Source: JACMMS01 sp043758775 (GTDB taxonomy: Bacteria; Pseudomonadota; Gammaproteobacteria; Burkholderiales; Methylophilaceae). From it: a DNA stretch of 64,000 nt. This document shows positions 46,963 to 56,185 of this stretch, one piece after another. Under the pieces are notes generated by a model that did no database searches, was not told the origin of the DNA, and saw nothing but the letters and a program-made list of their open reading frames with translations. The position numbers were made by a program, and so were the translations under genes. The stretch's first letter is position 1, and every line of letters begins with the position of its first letter. The DNA lies in contig JAYVMU010000037.1 of the NCBI GenBank assembly GCA_043758775.1, forward strand, positions 13,741-77,740. Reading direction: 5' to 3'.

Positions 46963-48513
46963 TTAAAGCGCTTCTGGTCGCATATGTGGAAATAAAATCA
47001 CGTCACGAATGCTTGGGCTATCAGTAATGAGCATTACCAAACGATCGATACCGATACCACAACCACCTGTAGGCGGCATGCCATATTCCAGTGCGCGGAT
47101 AAAATCTGCATCATAGAACATGGCTTCCGCATCACCCGCTTCTTTGGCTTTCATTTGTGCATGAAAGCGCGCAGCTTGATCTTCAGCATCATTTAACTCG
47201 CTGAAACCATTAGCAATTTCACGTCCTGTAACAAACAGCTCAAAACGTTCGGTGATTTCTGGGTTACTGTCCGAGGCACGGGCTAACGGTGAAACCTCAA
47301 CTGGATAATCAATAATATAAGTAGGTTCCCACAATTGTGCTTCCGCCGTTTCCTCAAACAGCGCTAGCTGCAACGCGCCCAAACCAGCATGATCAAATGG
47401 TTTGGTGCCATGTTTGAGGATTTCTGCACGTAAGAAAGCAGCGTCATTCAACTGCTCTAATGTATATTGCGGTGCATATTTCTGAATCGCGCCAACTATA
47501 GTTAAGCGCTGGAATGGCACACTCAAATCCACTTCACGGCCTTGATATTGCAACACTGCCGTGCCACGTGCAGCAATTGCAGCCGCACGGATACAGTTTT
47601 CAGTGAAATCCATTAACCATTGGTAATCAGTATATGCCGCATAAAACTCCATCATGGTGAATTCTGGATTATGCCGCACACTTAAACCTTCATTACGGAA
47701 ATTGCGGTTGATTTCAAACACCCGCTCAAAACCACCTACCACCAAACGTTTTAAATAGAGCTCAGGTGCAATACGCATAAACATTTGCATATCTAACGCA
47801 TTGTGATGTGTAATGAATGGCTTAGCCGATGCACCACCTGGAATGGGGTGCAACATCGGTGTTTCAACTTCTAAAAATTGATTGTCCAGCATAAAACCAC
47901 GTATCGCCGACACGACTTTGCTGCGTGCAATAAAGGTGGCGCGCGTTTCTTCACTCACCATTAAATCGACATAACGTTGGCGATATTTTGTTTCCTGATC
48001 CGCTAAACCATGAAATTTCTCAGGCAGTGGGCGCAGTGATTTAGTGAGTAAGCGCAGTTCTTTCACTTTCACTGACAGTTCACCTGTTTTGGTCTTAAAC
48101 AACACACCACTGGCCGCAATAATATCACCTAGATCCCAATGCTTAAAAGCTTCATAGACCGCTTCACTATGCGCGTCGGTTAAATTGTCTTTGGAAATAA
48201 ATAGCTGAATACGACCGCTTGCGTCTTGAATCGTGGCAAAACTGGCCTTACCCATCACGCGCTTGAGCATCATACGACCGGCAATACTCACCTGCACGGC
48301 TTTGGGATCTAAAATTTCATTATCTGATTCATCAAATTCCGCATGTAAAGCTGCAGCCTGATGTTGTGGCTTAAAATCGTTGGGAAAAGCCGCATTATTG
48401 TTAGCTTTAGCGACTTCACGAATCACTTTTAACTTCTCACGACGTTCGGCAATTACATGATTTTCATCAACGGCTACAGCTTCTGCTAACGGGTTTGTTT
48501 GTTCAGTCATCAT
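46963..48513 (-). CDS. lysS: Lysyl-tRNA synthetase (class II)
   Basis: Charges tRNA-Lys. The N-terminal OB-fold anticodon domain includes VSIAGRMMLKRVMGKASFAT. The class II catalytic motifs are motif 2 FRNEGLSVRHNPEFTMMEFY and motif 3 GCGIGIDRLVMLI. Length 516. Either of two adjacent Met codons may be the start. Upstream is prfB, the standard neighbour. Confidence 0.97.
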   Translation of the reverse strand: MMTEQTNPLAEAVAVDENHVIAERREKLKVIREVAKANNNAAFPNDFKPQHQAAALHAEFDESDNEILDPKAVQVSIAGRMMLKRVMGKASFATIQDASGRIQLFISKDNLTDAHSEAVYEAFKHWDLGDIIAASGVLFKTKTGELSVKVKELRLLTKSLRPLPEKFHGLADQETKYRQRYVDLMVSEETRATFIARSKVVSAIRGFMLDNQFLEVETPMLHPIPGGASAKPFITHHNALDMQMFMRIAPELYLKRLVVGGFERVFEINRNFRNEGLSVRHNPEFTMMEFYAAYTDYQWLMDFTENCIRAAAIAARGTAVLQYQGREVDLSVPFQRLTIVGAIQKYAPQYTLEQLNDAAFLRAEILKHGTKPFDHAGLGALQLALFEETAEAQLWEPTYIIDYPVEVSPLARASDSNPEITERFELFVTGREIANGFSELNDAEDQAARFHAQMKAKEAGDAEAMFYDADFIRALEYGMPPTGGCGIGIDRLVMLITDSPSIRDVILFPHMRPEAL

Positions 48514-48568
48514 TTACTCAATCATCAAAATAATTTATATCATATTCATTCAGGGTTTTAAGCAAAGT

Positions 48569-49673
48569 TTAAACGCCCTGCTTCAAACTCTCACTGATAA
48601 ACGGATCTAGGTCTCCGTCCAGCACGCCTTGCGTATTGCCCACCTCAATACCAGTACGTAAATCTTTAATGCGCGACTGGTCTAATACGTAACTACGAAT
48701 TTGATGTCCCCAGCCGATATCTGTTTTGTTATCTTCAAGTGCTTGTTTTTCTGCATTGCGTTTATTCAATTCTAAAGCGTATAACGCGCCTTTCAGCATA
48801 TTCATGGCTTCTGCGCGGTTGCGATGCTGTGAGCGGTCACTTTGGCACTGCACCACGGTATTGGTTGGGATATGCGTAATACGTACGGCAGAATCGGTTT
48901 TATTAATATGCTGACCACCTGCACCACTAGCCCGATAAGTATCCACACGTAAGTCAGCAGGGTTGATATCTACTTCTATCGAATCATCCACCTCAGGAAA
49001 AATCTGCACGCTGGCAAAACTGGTGTGACGTTTAGCGTTGGAATCAAACGGTGATTTTCGCACTAAGCGATGCACGCCATGTTCAGTGCGTAATGTGCCA
49101 TAAGCATAATCACCAGTGACTTTAATAGAGGCGCCTTTAATGCCGGCAACATCACCTTCAGACTCTTCGAGCACTTCCACTTTGTAGCCTTTACGCTCGG
49201 TATAGCGCAGATACATACGCAGCAACATGGCCGCCCAATCCTGCGCCTCAGTACCGCCACTGCCCGACTGAAATTCAATAAAACAATTATTGGCATCCAT
49301 AGGCCCTGAAAACATGCGGCGGAATTCCATTTCCGCTAATTGCGCTTCTAATGCTTGTGAATCTGCTTCCACACTAAGTAAAGTGTCATCATCGTTTTCT
49401 TCACGCGCCATTTCAAACAACTCACGACCATCAGCAATACTATTTTCTATAGCAAGCAAGTTATTCACGACAAGTTCTAACTCACGTTTTTCTTTACCTA
49501 ATTTTTGCGCTTTGGTGGCATCGTTCCAAATATTAGGGTCTTCTAATAAGCCATTCACTTCTTCTAATCGTTGCTGCTTAGTTTCAAAGTCAAAGGTACC
49601 CCCGTAAGGCAAAATGGCGCTCGTGCAAATCGACTAACCGATGACCAATGATGTTGAGTTGCTCTGCTTCCAT
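48569..49673 (-). CDS. prfB: Peptide chain release factor 2, with programmed +1 frameshift
   Basis: Releases nascent proteins at UGA and UAA. The reading frame begins at the ATG at 49673 (MEAEQLNIIGHRLVDLHER), runs 27 codons to an in-frame TGA at 49592-49590 and continues after a +1 shift as DFETKQQR, giving 367 residues in total. The stop-codon recognition motif SPFD and the catalytic RASGAGGQHINKTDSA with GGQ are present. Production is autoregulated by the amount of release factor itself. Confidence 0.97.
49589..49604 (-). promoter_or_regulatory. prfB programmed frameshift site
   Basis: Minus strand CGGGGGTACCTTTGAC: a Shine-Dalgarno-like GGGGG, three bases, then the slippery CTT followed by TGA and C. 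It differs from the E. coli element only at flanking positions. Low RF2 lets the ribosome shift +1 at CTT and make full-length protein. Confidence 0.95.
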
Positions 49674-49758
49674 ACCGCTTATTTCCGTAACTGCTTATGC
49701 AAAAGTGAAATTATACATGAACGCTCACATAATATTTTCTCGCGCATTTTCCTGCACA

Positions 49759-49834
49759 CAGTTAAACTGATAAAAATTAATAAAACTGTAATAATCTAAT
49801 TTGTGCTGATTGTTTTGCGATAGTTATTACAGTT
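49759..49834. promoter_or_regulatory. Cluster of AACTG/CAGTT palindromic motifs before the phosphate transporter pair
   Basis: CAGTTAAACTG (49759-49769) is a palindrome. Then AACTGTAATAA (49784-49794) and TTATTACAGTT (49824-49834) are an exact 11-base inverted pair, with arm centres 40 bases apart (about four helical turns). The cluster ends 35 bases before the DUF47 start codon, whose own ribosome site AAGGAGGAGA is strong. A regulator binding site is plausible; the regulator is unknown. Confidence 0.4.
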
Positions 49835-49869
49835 AAAATATAACAATAAATGGGTAAGGAGGAGATAGT

Positions 49870-50526
49870 ATGGCGGCAACTTTATTCACTAGGCTTATGT
49901 CTTGTGTATCACCAAAGAATGACAGTTATTTCAAATTATTTAATAGCTTAGCTAGCAGTGGTGTACAAGCATCAAAAACGCTAGCCAGGATGACCGCCGT
50001 CAATGATCCTGTATTATTTGCTGAATTTTCTGAAGAAATCAGAAAAATAGAATGTGAAGCTGACCAATTCACTAAAACTATCCTCTTATCACTCCACAAA
50101 ACTTTTATCACCCCGTTTGATCGTCGAGAAATACGTGAACTCGCCATGGCACTTGATGACATTATCGACTTTATGGAAGAGATCCCGCAGCGCGCCAAAC
50201 TCTATGGCCACACTAGTTTTACACCAGAAATGGTCGCTTTAAGTCAAATCGCCTTACGTGCTACAGAAAAAGTACAAGAAGCAGTAGGCTTATTATCTGA
50301 TATGAAAAATGCCGAGCGTATTATACGTATCTGTGAACAGATCAATGTCATTGAAAGTGAAGCAGATTACGTAATGCGTGCTGGCATGGAGCGTTTATTT
50401 TCTGAAGTTTCTGATGCACGTGCACTCATTCGTGCTAAAGAATTATATGATTTATTTGAAGCAGTGGTGGATGGCTGCGAGGATGTAGGTGACGTGATTC
50501 ATGGTGTAGTGCTGGAAAGAATCTAA
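49870..50526 (+). CDS. DUF47 (PhoU-like) Pit accessory protein
   Basis: All-helical cytoplasmic protein of 218 residues, related to PhoU, associated with Pit phosphate transporters. Characteristic stretches are TPFDRREIRELAMALDDIIDFM, here split as TPFDRREI and LALDD-like metal-binding acidic residues, and VDGCEDVGDVIHGV at the C-terminus. It lies 14 bases before pit, so it probably modulates that transporter. It has the strongest ribosome site in the region. Confidence 0.9.
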   Translation: MAATLFTRLMSCVSPKNDSYFKLFNSLASSGVQASKTLARMTAVNDPVLFAEFSEEIRKIECEADQFTKTILLSLHKTFITPFDRREIRELAMALDDIIDFMEEIPQRAKLYGHTSFTPEMVALSQIALRATEKVQEAVGLLSDMKNAERIIRICEQINVIESEADYVMRAGMERLFSEVSDARALIRAKELYDLFEAVVDGCEDVGDVIHGVVLERI

Positions 50527-50540
50527 GAGACTATACATAT

Positions 50541-51542
50541 ATGATAGATCACGCCTTACTCATCATGGCAGCTTTGGTTGTCGTCGCACTTATATTCGAT
50601 TTTTTAAACGGCTTTCACGATGCCGCCAACTCCATCGCTCTGATGGTTTCTACGCGCTTACTTACACCACAAGCTGCCGTTATTTGGGCAGCTTTTTTTA
50701 ATTTAGTCGCCTTTTTATTTTTTGGTTTACATGTGGCTAATACGGTTGGCAAAGGCATAGTTGATCCCGCCATTATTGATAACGCTGTGATTTTTGGCGC
50801 ATTAGGTGGTGCAATTTCTTGGAATTTAATCACATGGTGGTTTGGCATTCCATCTTCATCTTCACATGCCTTAGTTGGCGGTTTAGTAGGTGCAGGATTA
50901 GCTAAAGCCAGCTGGTCTAGTATTATCGCAGCAGGTTTAATTAAAACTTCTTTAGCGATTATCCTGTCACCTTTATTTGGTTTGTTGCTCGCCCTCATCT
51001 TTTCTATTTTAATATTATGGATCTTTGAGAAATCACCACCCTATCCAATTGAGAGACGATTCAATAAATGGCAATTTGTATCGTCCTCTTTATATAGCCT
51101 TGGCCATGGTGGTAATGACGCACAAAAAACCATGGGTATTATTGCGGTTTTACTCTATGCCAATGGCTATATACATGGTGAATTTCATATTCCATTTTGG
51201 GTGGTAATCGCCTGTCAAATCGCCATGGCACTCGGCACTTTGTTTGGCGGCTGGCGCATTGTACGCACTATGGGCATGGGCATTACGCGTATTCGCCCCT
51301 CTGGTGGTTTTTGTGCACAAACCTCTGGCGCAATCGCATTATTCATTGCTACCTCATTAGGCATTCCTGTTTCTACAACGCACACCATTACTGGTGCAAT
51401 CGTCGGTGTTGGCCTATCACGACGCGTTTCAGCAGTACGTTGGGGCTTGGCTTCACGTATCATTTGGGCATGGGTATTAACTATCCCTTGCGCAGGGCTT
51501 ATTGGAGCTATTTGCTACAAATTTGGCCGTACACTTCTATAA
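50541..51542 (+). CDS. pit: Low-affinity inorganic phosphate transporter Pit
   Basis: Proton- or metal-phosphate symporter of the inner membrane, 333 residues, about ten membrane segments. The PiT signature occurs twice in inverted halves: FLNGFHDAANSIA near residue 20 and SLGHGGNDAQKTMGI near residue 190, plus SSSHALVGGLVGAG and STTHTITGAIVGVG. Its adjacency to pstSCAB puts low- and high-affinity phosphate uptake together. Confidence 0.95.
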   Translation: MIDHALLIMAALVVVALIFDFLNGFHDAANSIALMVSTRLLTPQAAVIWAAFFNLVAFLFFGLHVANTVGKGIVDPAIIDNAVIFGALGGAISWNLITWWFGIPSSSSHALVGGLVGAGLAKASWSSIIAAGLIKTSLAIILSPLFGLLLALIFSILILWIFEKSPPYPIERRFNKWQFVSSSLYSLGHGGNDAQKTMGIIAVLLYANGYIHGEFHIPFWVVIACQIAMALGTLFGGWRIVRTMGMGITRIRPSGGFCAQTSGAIALFIATSLGIPVSTTHTITGAIVGVGLSRRVSAVRWGLASRIIWAWVLTIPCAGLIGAICYKFGRTLL

Positions 51543-51569
51543 CACTGCAGCCACTTAATCTAGCCAAGT

Positions 51570-51604
51570 GACCACTAAAATGGAGTCAATATAGTGGTCT
51601 TTTT
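51570..51604 (+). terminator. Terminator after pit
   Basis: Stem GACCACTA/TAGTGGTC with a 14-base loop, followed by five T residues. It separates pit from the Pho-controlled pst operon. Confidence 0.75.
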
Positions 51605-51648
51605 ATTGTCTAGTTTTTGTATCAAAACAGATTATTGCAAACCCTAAA

Positions 51649-51666
51649 TTGTCATACAACTGTCAC
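51649..51666 (+). promoter_or_regulatory. Pho box of the pst operon
   Basis: TTGTCAT-ACAA-CTGTCAC: two 7-mers each one mismatch from CTGTCAT, separated by four AT-rich bases. TAATAT about ten bases after the box can serve as -10, and the pstS ATG follows at 64 bases. This is the classical position for a phosphate-starvation promoter. Confidence 0.85.
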
Positions 51667-51729
51667 AATTGAGCATTAATATGCTTAATTCAGAAAGACA
51701 TATATAAATGCAAAAAATAGGAGAATTTA

Positions 51730-52779
51730 ATGCAAGTATCTAGCTTTAGTTTAAAGACCATTATCTTAGCGACCAGTTTAACGATTACCACCAGCGTGTT
51801 CGCTGCCGATATTACTGGTGCTGGCGCTACTTTCCCATATCCAATCTATGCGAAATGGGCTGAGTCATACAATGTAAAAACTGGTGTAAAACTAAATTAC
51901 CAGTCTATTGGTTCAGGCGGCGGCATTAAACAAATCACCAATAAAACAGTTGATTTCGGTGCTTCAGATAAACCTCTAACGTTAGAAGCACTTGAAAAAG
52001 CTGGTTTGATGCAATTCCCTACTCTAGTAGGCGGTGTAGTACCTGTAGTGAACATCCCCGGTGTTGCACATGGTGACTTGCGTCTTAATGGCGAAATACT
52101 TGCCAACATTTTCTTGAAAAAAATTACAAAATGGAATGACCCGGCAATTAAAAGCATAAACCCAAGCTTAGTATTGCCAGATTTAGCAATTACGGTTGTG
52201 CATCGTTCAGACGGTTCAGGTACAACATTCGTTTTTGCAAGCTACTTAGGTAAAGTTAGCAAAGAATGGGCAACTAAAGTAGGTGCTGATACTTCAGTGG
52301 CTTGGCCAACGGGTGTGGGCGGTAAAGGTAATGAAGGTGTTGCTTCTTACGCGCAACGCATCAAAGGCTCTATCGGTTATGTAGAATATGCATATGCTAA
52401 AGAAAACAATTTACCTGCTGTAACATTACAAAACAGCGAAGGTGAATTTGTTAAACCTAGCCTCGAAAGCTTCCAATCCGCCGCCAAATATGCAAAATGG
52501 GAAAGTGCACCTGGTTTCTATGAAATTTTAACAAATGAGCCTGGTAAAACGACATGGCCAATCGCTGGTGCGACTTTTATCTTAATGCAAAAAGTACAAG
52601 CCAACCCTGAGAATGGTGCTGAAGTACTTAAGTTTTTTGACTGGGGTTACAATAGCGGGGCATTAATGGCTAAAGGCATGGATTATGTGCCTATGCCTGA
52701 AAATGTCATCAAGCTTATTCAAACTAGCTGGAAAAACAACTTGAAGAGCAAAGATGGTGCTGCAGTTTGGTCTAAGTAA
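51730..52779 (+). CDS. pstS: Periplasmic phosphate-binding protein PstS
   Basis: High-affinity phosphate-binding subunit of the Pst ABC importer. The signal peptide (residues 1-25) is cleaved after SVFA, before ADITGAGATFPYPIYAKW, the typical PstS start. Phosphate-contacting segments are IGSGGGIKQI and VVHRSDGSGTTFVF. Length 349. AGGAG precedes the ATG. First gene of pstSCAB. Confidence 0.97.
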   Translation: MQVSSFSLKTIILATSLTITTSVFAADITGAGATFPYPIYAKWAESYNVKTGVKLNYQSIGSGGGIKQITNKTVDFGASDKPLTLEALEKAGLMQFPTLVGGVVPVVNIPGVAHGDLRLNGEILANIFLKKITKWNDPAIKSINPSLVLPDLAITVVHRSDGSGTTFVFASYLGKVSKEWATKVGADTSVAWPTGVGGKGNEGVASYAQRIKGSIGYVEYAYAKENNLPAVTLQNSEGEFVKPSLESFQSAAKYAKWESAPGFYEILTNEPGKTTWPIAGATFILMQKVQANPENGAEVLKFFDWGYNSGALMAKGMDYVPMPENVIKLIQTSWKNNLKSKDGAAVWSK

Positions 52780-52802
52780 AATTAGATTATTTATAATATA
52801 AT

Positions 52803-53870
52803 ATGCAGTCCTCTGATTCAGAAATTGAAATGACTCATACAGGAGGGAGAAACTATCTCTCTTCTGCTTCCTTGTTAACTGAACAAAAAAAAATTAAAAA
52901 ACCAACTGCGATGTCGTTATCCAACTTGCAAAATAAAGTCAGCGGTGCCTGCTTAGATAAACTTTTCCGTGGCACTACAATGTTTTTTGCATCTGTAGTT
53001 CTTATCTTGCTCATGGGGATTATTGTTACCTTATTCATCGGTAGCTTGCCTGCATTGAAAGCATTCGGCCCAGCCTTCTTCGTAAGCAATGCATGGAATC
53101 CAGTCACAATCGATTTCGGTGGTTTGGTTCCAATTTATGGCACAATTATTACCGCTTTAATTGCGATGGCAATCGGCATACCTGTCAGCTTTGGTATTGC
53201 TATTTTCATTACCGAGCTTTCACCAATTTGGCTTAAAAGACCAATCGGCATTGCAATCGAATTACTCGCTGGTATCCCAAGTATTATTTACGGCATGTGG
53301 GGTTTGTTTGTCTTTGCCCCATTATTCGCAGACCATGTGCAGCCTTGGATTAACGATAACTTAGGCGCATTACCACTTATTGGGCAAGTATTTCAAGGCC
53401 CTCCTATGGGTATTGGTATGCTGACTGCTGGTTTTATATTAGCCATCATGGTGATTCCATTCACTGCATCTGTGATGCGTGATGTATTTGAAATTGTGCC
53501 AAAAATGCTAAAAGAATCAGCTTACGGCTTAGGTGCAACCACATGGGAAGTATTATGGAACGTAGTATTACCTTATACAAAAACAGGTGTAGTTGGCGGC
53601 ATTATGCTAGGTCTTGGCAGAGCCTTAGGTGAAACGATGGCAGTTACTTTTGTAATTGGTAACGCACATGAGCTATCCGCTTCACTGATGATGCCAGGAA
53701 ATACTATTTCTTCTGCTTTAGCAAACGAATTTACTGAAGCAGTAGGTGATGTCTACTCCTCAGCACTCATTACTTTAGGCTTAACCTTATTCGTAATTAC
53801 CTTCGTGGTACTTGCTATTGCTAAAATCTTGCTGATTCGCTTAGCGATGCGTGAAGGGAAACATTCATAA
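52803..53870 (+). CDS. pstC: Phosphate ABC transporter permease PstC
   Basis: Inner-membrane permease, 355 residues, with about six membrane segments and the EAA loop ESAYGLGATTWEVLWNVVLP that contacts PstB. The N-terminus before the first helix (residue 60) is longer than in E. coli PstC, and the start is uncertain: ATG codons at 52803, 52830 and 52911 are all in frame, and none has a well-placed ribosome site. A strong AGGAGGGAG near 52842 is not followed by a start codon at the right distance. Confidence 0.93.
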   Translation: MQSSDSEIEMTHTGGRNYLSSASLLTEQKKIKKPTAMSLSNLQNKVSGACLDKLFRGTTMFFASVVLILLMGIIVTLFIGSLPALKAFGPAFFVSNAWNPVTIDFGGLVPIYGTIITALIAMAIGIPVSFGIAIFITELSPIWLKRPIGIAIELLAGIPSIIYGMWGLFVFAPLFADHVQPWINDNLGALPLIGQVFQGPPMGIGMLTAGFILAIMVIPFTASVMRDVFEIVPKMLKESAYGLGATTWEVLWNVVLPYTKTGVVGGIMLGLGRALGETMAVTFVIGNAHELSASLMMPGNTISSALANEFTEAVGDVYSSALITLGLTLFVITFVVLAIAKILLIRLAMREGKHS

Positions 53871-54724
53871 TGCACTCAAATAGCCCGCTCTACTTAAAGC
53901 GTAAAATAATCAACGTCATTGTATTAAGCATATCAGTACTTACTGTCGTTTTTGCACTAGGTTTTTTGGTCTGGATTCTATGGACTTTATTCAGCCAAGG
54001 TTTAAGCTATCTAGGTGCAGACGTCTTCACAAAAAACACGCCTCCACCAGGCAGTTCTGGAGGTTTGCTAAATGCAATTGTCGGCAGTTTATATATGGTT
54101 ATAGTGGCTACCTTGATTGGCACACCTATCGGCGTATTAGCTGGCACCTATTTAGCTGAATATGGAAAAGCTGGCTGGTTAGCACCTACTACACGCTTTA
54201 TTAATGACATTTTGCTTTCAGCACCTTCTATCGTTATTGGTTTGTTTGTTTATGAAGTTGCAGTTAACACGGTAGGTCACTTCTCAGGCTGGGCAGGCTC
54301 ATTAGCCTTGTCGCTAATTGTTATTCCAGTAGTTGTTAGAACTACGGAGAACATGATGCAATTAGTCCCTACCACACTAAGGGAGGCTGCTGCTGCGCTT
54401 GGTGCACCCTACTGGAAAGTAGTGATTAATGTTGTATATCGCTCAGCAAGAACAGGCATTTTAACTGGTCTGTTGCTTGCAGTTGCTCGCATTAGTGGTG
54501 AAACTGCCCCTCTGTTATTTACCGCTCTGAACAATCAATTCTGGAGCGCGGATATGAGCAAACCAATTTCCAGTTTAGCTGTTGTAATTTTCCAATTTGC
54601 AATGAGCCCATATGAAGACTGGCAACATTTAGCATGGGCTGGTGCACTACTAATTACACTCTTTGTACTTGGTCTCAATATATTAGCGCGTGCGTTATTC
54701 CGTCCTAATCAATCTCAAAGCTAG
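53870..54724 (+). CDS. pstA: Phosphate ABC transporter permease PstA
   Basis: Second permease, 284 residues, six membrane segments. The EAA loop is TTLREAAAALGAPYWKVVIN, and RISGETAPLLFTA is the conserved segment after it. The start overlaps the pstC stop by one base (TAATG), so the two halves are translationally coupled. Confidence 0.95.
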   Translation: MHSNSPLYLKRKIINVIVLSISVLTVVFALGFLVWILWTLFSQGLSYLGADVFTKNTPPPGSSGGLLNAIVGSLYMVIVATLIGTPIGVLAGTYLAEYGKAGWLAPTTRFINDILLSAPSIVIGLFVYEVAVNTVGHFSGWAGSLALSLIVIPVVVRTTENMMQLVPTTLREAAAALGAPYWKVVINVVYRSARTGILTGLLLAVARISGETAPLLFTALNNQFWSADMSKPISSLAVVIFQFAMSPYEDWQHLAWAGALLITLFVLGLNILARALFRPNQSQS

Positions 54725-54742
54725 ATCAGGGTCTATATAAAA

Positions 54743-55513
54743 ATGTCTACAACAATGTTACAACCAAAAATATCGATACAGAACATGAACTTTTATTACG
54801 GTAAATTTCATGCTCTTAAAAATATTAATATTGAAATTCTAGCAAACAAAGTCACCGCATTTATTGGTCCTTCAGGTTGTGGGAAATCAACGCTATTGCG
54901 TACGCTTAATCGCATGTATGAACTGTATCCAAAACTAAGAGTTGAAGGAAAAATTCTACTCGATGGTAACGACATCCATGCGCCTGAGCAAGATATCAAT
55001 ATGCTACGCGCTAAAGTCGGCATGGTATTCCAAAAGCCAACACCGTTCCCTATGTCGATTTATGACAACGTTGCATTCGGTGTAAAGCTCTATGAAAATC
55101 TTACCAAAAATGAAATGAATGATCGAGTTGAGTGGGCATTACAAAAAGCTGCAATATGGAATGAGGTTAAAGACAAGCTGGATCAAAGCGGTTCTAGTTT
55201 GTCAGGCGGTCAACAACAACGTCTATGTATTGCGCGTGGCGTAGCAGTAAAGCCTAATGTATTACTCTTAGATGAACCCTGCTCCGCATTAGACCCTATC
55301 TCAACGTCTCGTATTGAAGAGCTAATTAATGAGCTTAAGAAAGACTACACAATAGTAATCGTCACACATAATATGCAACAAGCCGCTCGCGTATCAGACT
55401 ACACAGCTTACATGTACCTTGGCGAGTTAATTGAATATGGCGATACAGACAACATTTTCACTCGCCCAACTCGCAAAGAAACTGAAGACTACATTACTGG
55501 TAAATTTGGTTAG
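54743..55513 (+). CDS. pstB: Phosphate ABC transporter ATPase PstB
   Basis: Cytoplasmic ATPase driving Pst uptake, 256 residues. Walker A is GPSGCGKSTLLRTLNRM, the signature is SGSSLSGGQQQRLCIARG, Walker B is VLLLDEPCSALDPIST, and the switch His is in IVTHNMQQAARVSD. No phoU follows, unlike most pst operons; the operon ends in a terminator. Confidence 0.97.
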   Translation: MSTTMLQPKISIQNMNFYYGKFHALKNINIEILANKVTAFIGPSGCGKSTLLRTLNRMYELYPKLRVEGKILLDGNDIHAPEQDINMLRAKVGMVFQKPTPFPMSIYDNVAFGVKLYENLTKNEMNDRVEWALQKAAIWNEVKDKLDQSGSSLSGGQQQRLCIARGVAVKPNVLLLDEPCSALDPISTSRIEELINELKKDYTIVIVTHNMQQAARVSDYTAYMYLGELIEYGDTDNIFTRPTRKETEDYITGKFG

Positions 55514-55546
55514 TTTCTAACTAAACTTCTAGATCTATTAAGATTG

Positions 55547-55571
55547 GGCTTGTTTTATCAAGCCTTTTTTT
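55547..55571 (+). terminator. Terminator of the pst operon
   Basis: GGCTTG/CAAGCC stem with a six-base loop and seven T residues, 33 bases after the pstB stop codon. Confidence 0.85.
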
Positions 55572-55690
55572 AGGCCTGAGTAAATAAGTATTCTAGCTAT
55601 TTAAGGGTGTACAATTTATACGACTAATCTCAGTATCTAATAAAATGCTGATTTAAATCAGCTTCAATATTACTCGTATAAGGAAATGAC

Positions 55691-56038
55691 ATGAGATTCT
55701 ATACACTACTGTTACTACTCATTCTTTCAGCAATTGCAGCTTTCATTATGTTTAACTGGAGTATGTTTATAACACCCACAGATCTTTCGTTTGGCATTAC
55801 TACCGTGAAGATGCCGCTAGGATTAATCATGGTAGGGCTATTAGTTTTTCTTACCGCTATATTTCTGGTGTACGTACTATATCTACAATCTTCGTCACTC
55901 ATTGAGACTCGCCGTCATTCACGTGAATTACAGGCCAACAGAGAACTGGCAGACCAAGCTGAAACCTCACGCTTTACCGAGCTGCGTAATTTCTTGGAGG
56001 CTGAAATGCTAAAGCACAAACTTGAGTACAGAATATAA
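55691..56038 (+). CDS. LapA-like small membrane protein, main frame
   Basis: 115 residues with two membrane helices (about 1-22 and 40-66), followed by a charged coiled-coil-like segment (RRHSRELQANRELADQAE). The layout matches the LapA/LapA-domain family of small inner-membrane proteins. AAGGAAATGAC precedes the ATG. The frame ends early at KHKLEYRI, while the next frame continues with plausible helical sequence, so the C-terminus is probably truncated by a frameshift. Confidence 0.65.
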   Translation: MRFYTLLLLLILSAIAAFIMFNWSMFITPTDLSFGITTVKMPLGLIMVGLLVFLTAIFLVYVLYLQSSSLIETRRHSRELQANRELADQAETSRFTELRNFLEAEMLKHKLEYRI

Positions 56039-56042
56039 ATCC

Positions 56043-56171
56043 ATGGTACTTGCAGGCATTGAGCAACTTGAACACAATCTTCACAACACCATAGAGCGGT
56101 CATCCAATTCACTCGCTGCTTACATTGGCGAATTGGATGACCGCATTGAGAAAAACAAGAACTCTATCTAG
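56043..56171 (+). pseudogene. Continuation of the LapA-like gene in the +1 frame
   Basis: In the +1 frame, open from just after 56005, an ATG at 56043 gives a 42-residue segment (GIEQLEHNLHNTIERSSNS, then LAAYIGELDDRIEKNKN) that looks like the lost coiled tail of the preceding protein. Either one base was gained or lost in the interval 56010-56033, or the tail is a separate coupled peptide. Sequencing error is the alternative. Confidence 0.5.
56096..56144. repeat. 15-base perfect inverted repeat in the LapA-like tail
   Basis: GCGGTCATCCAATTC and GAATTGGATGACCGC are separated by 19 bases. It could fold as an RNA hairpin close to the meeting point of two convergent genes (the glycosyltransferase ends at 56186) and may act as a transcription barrier, although no T-run follows. 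Confidence 0.6.
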
Positions 56172-56185
56172 CAATCATTAGCCTC

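Noticed and set aside
52838..52851. Strong AGGAGGGAG as the pstC ribosome site
   Set aside because: No start codon follows at five to ten bases in the pstC frame.
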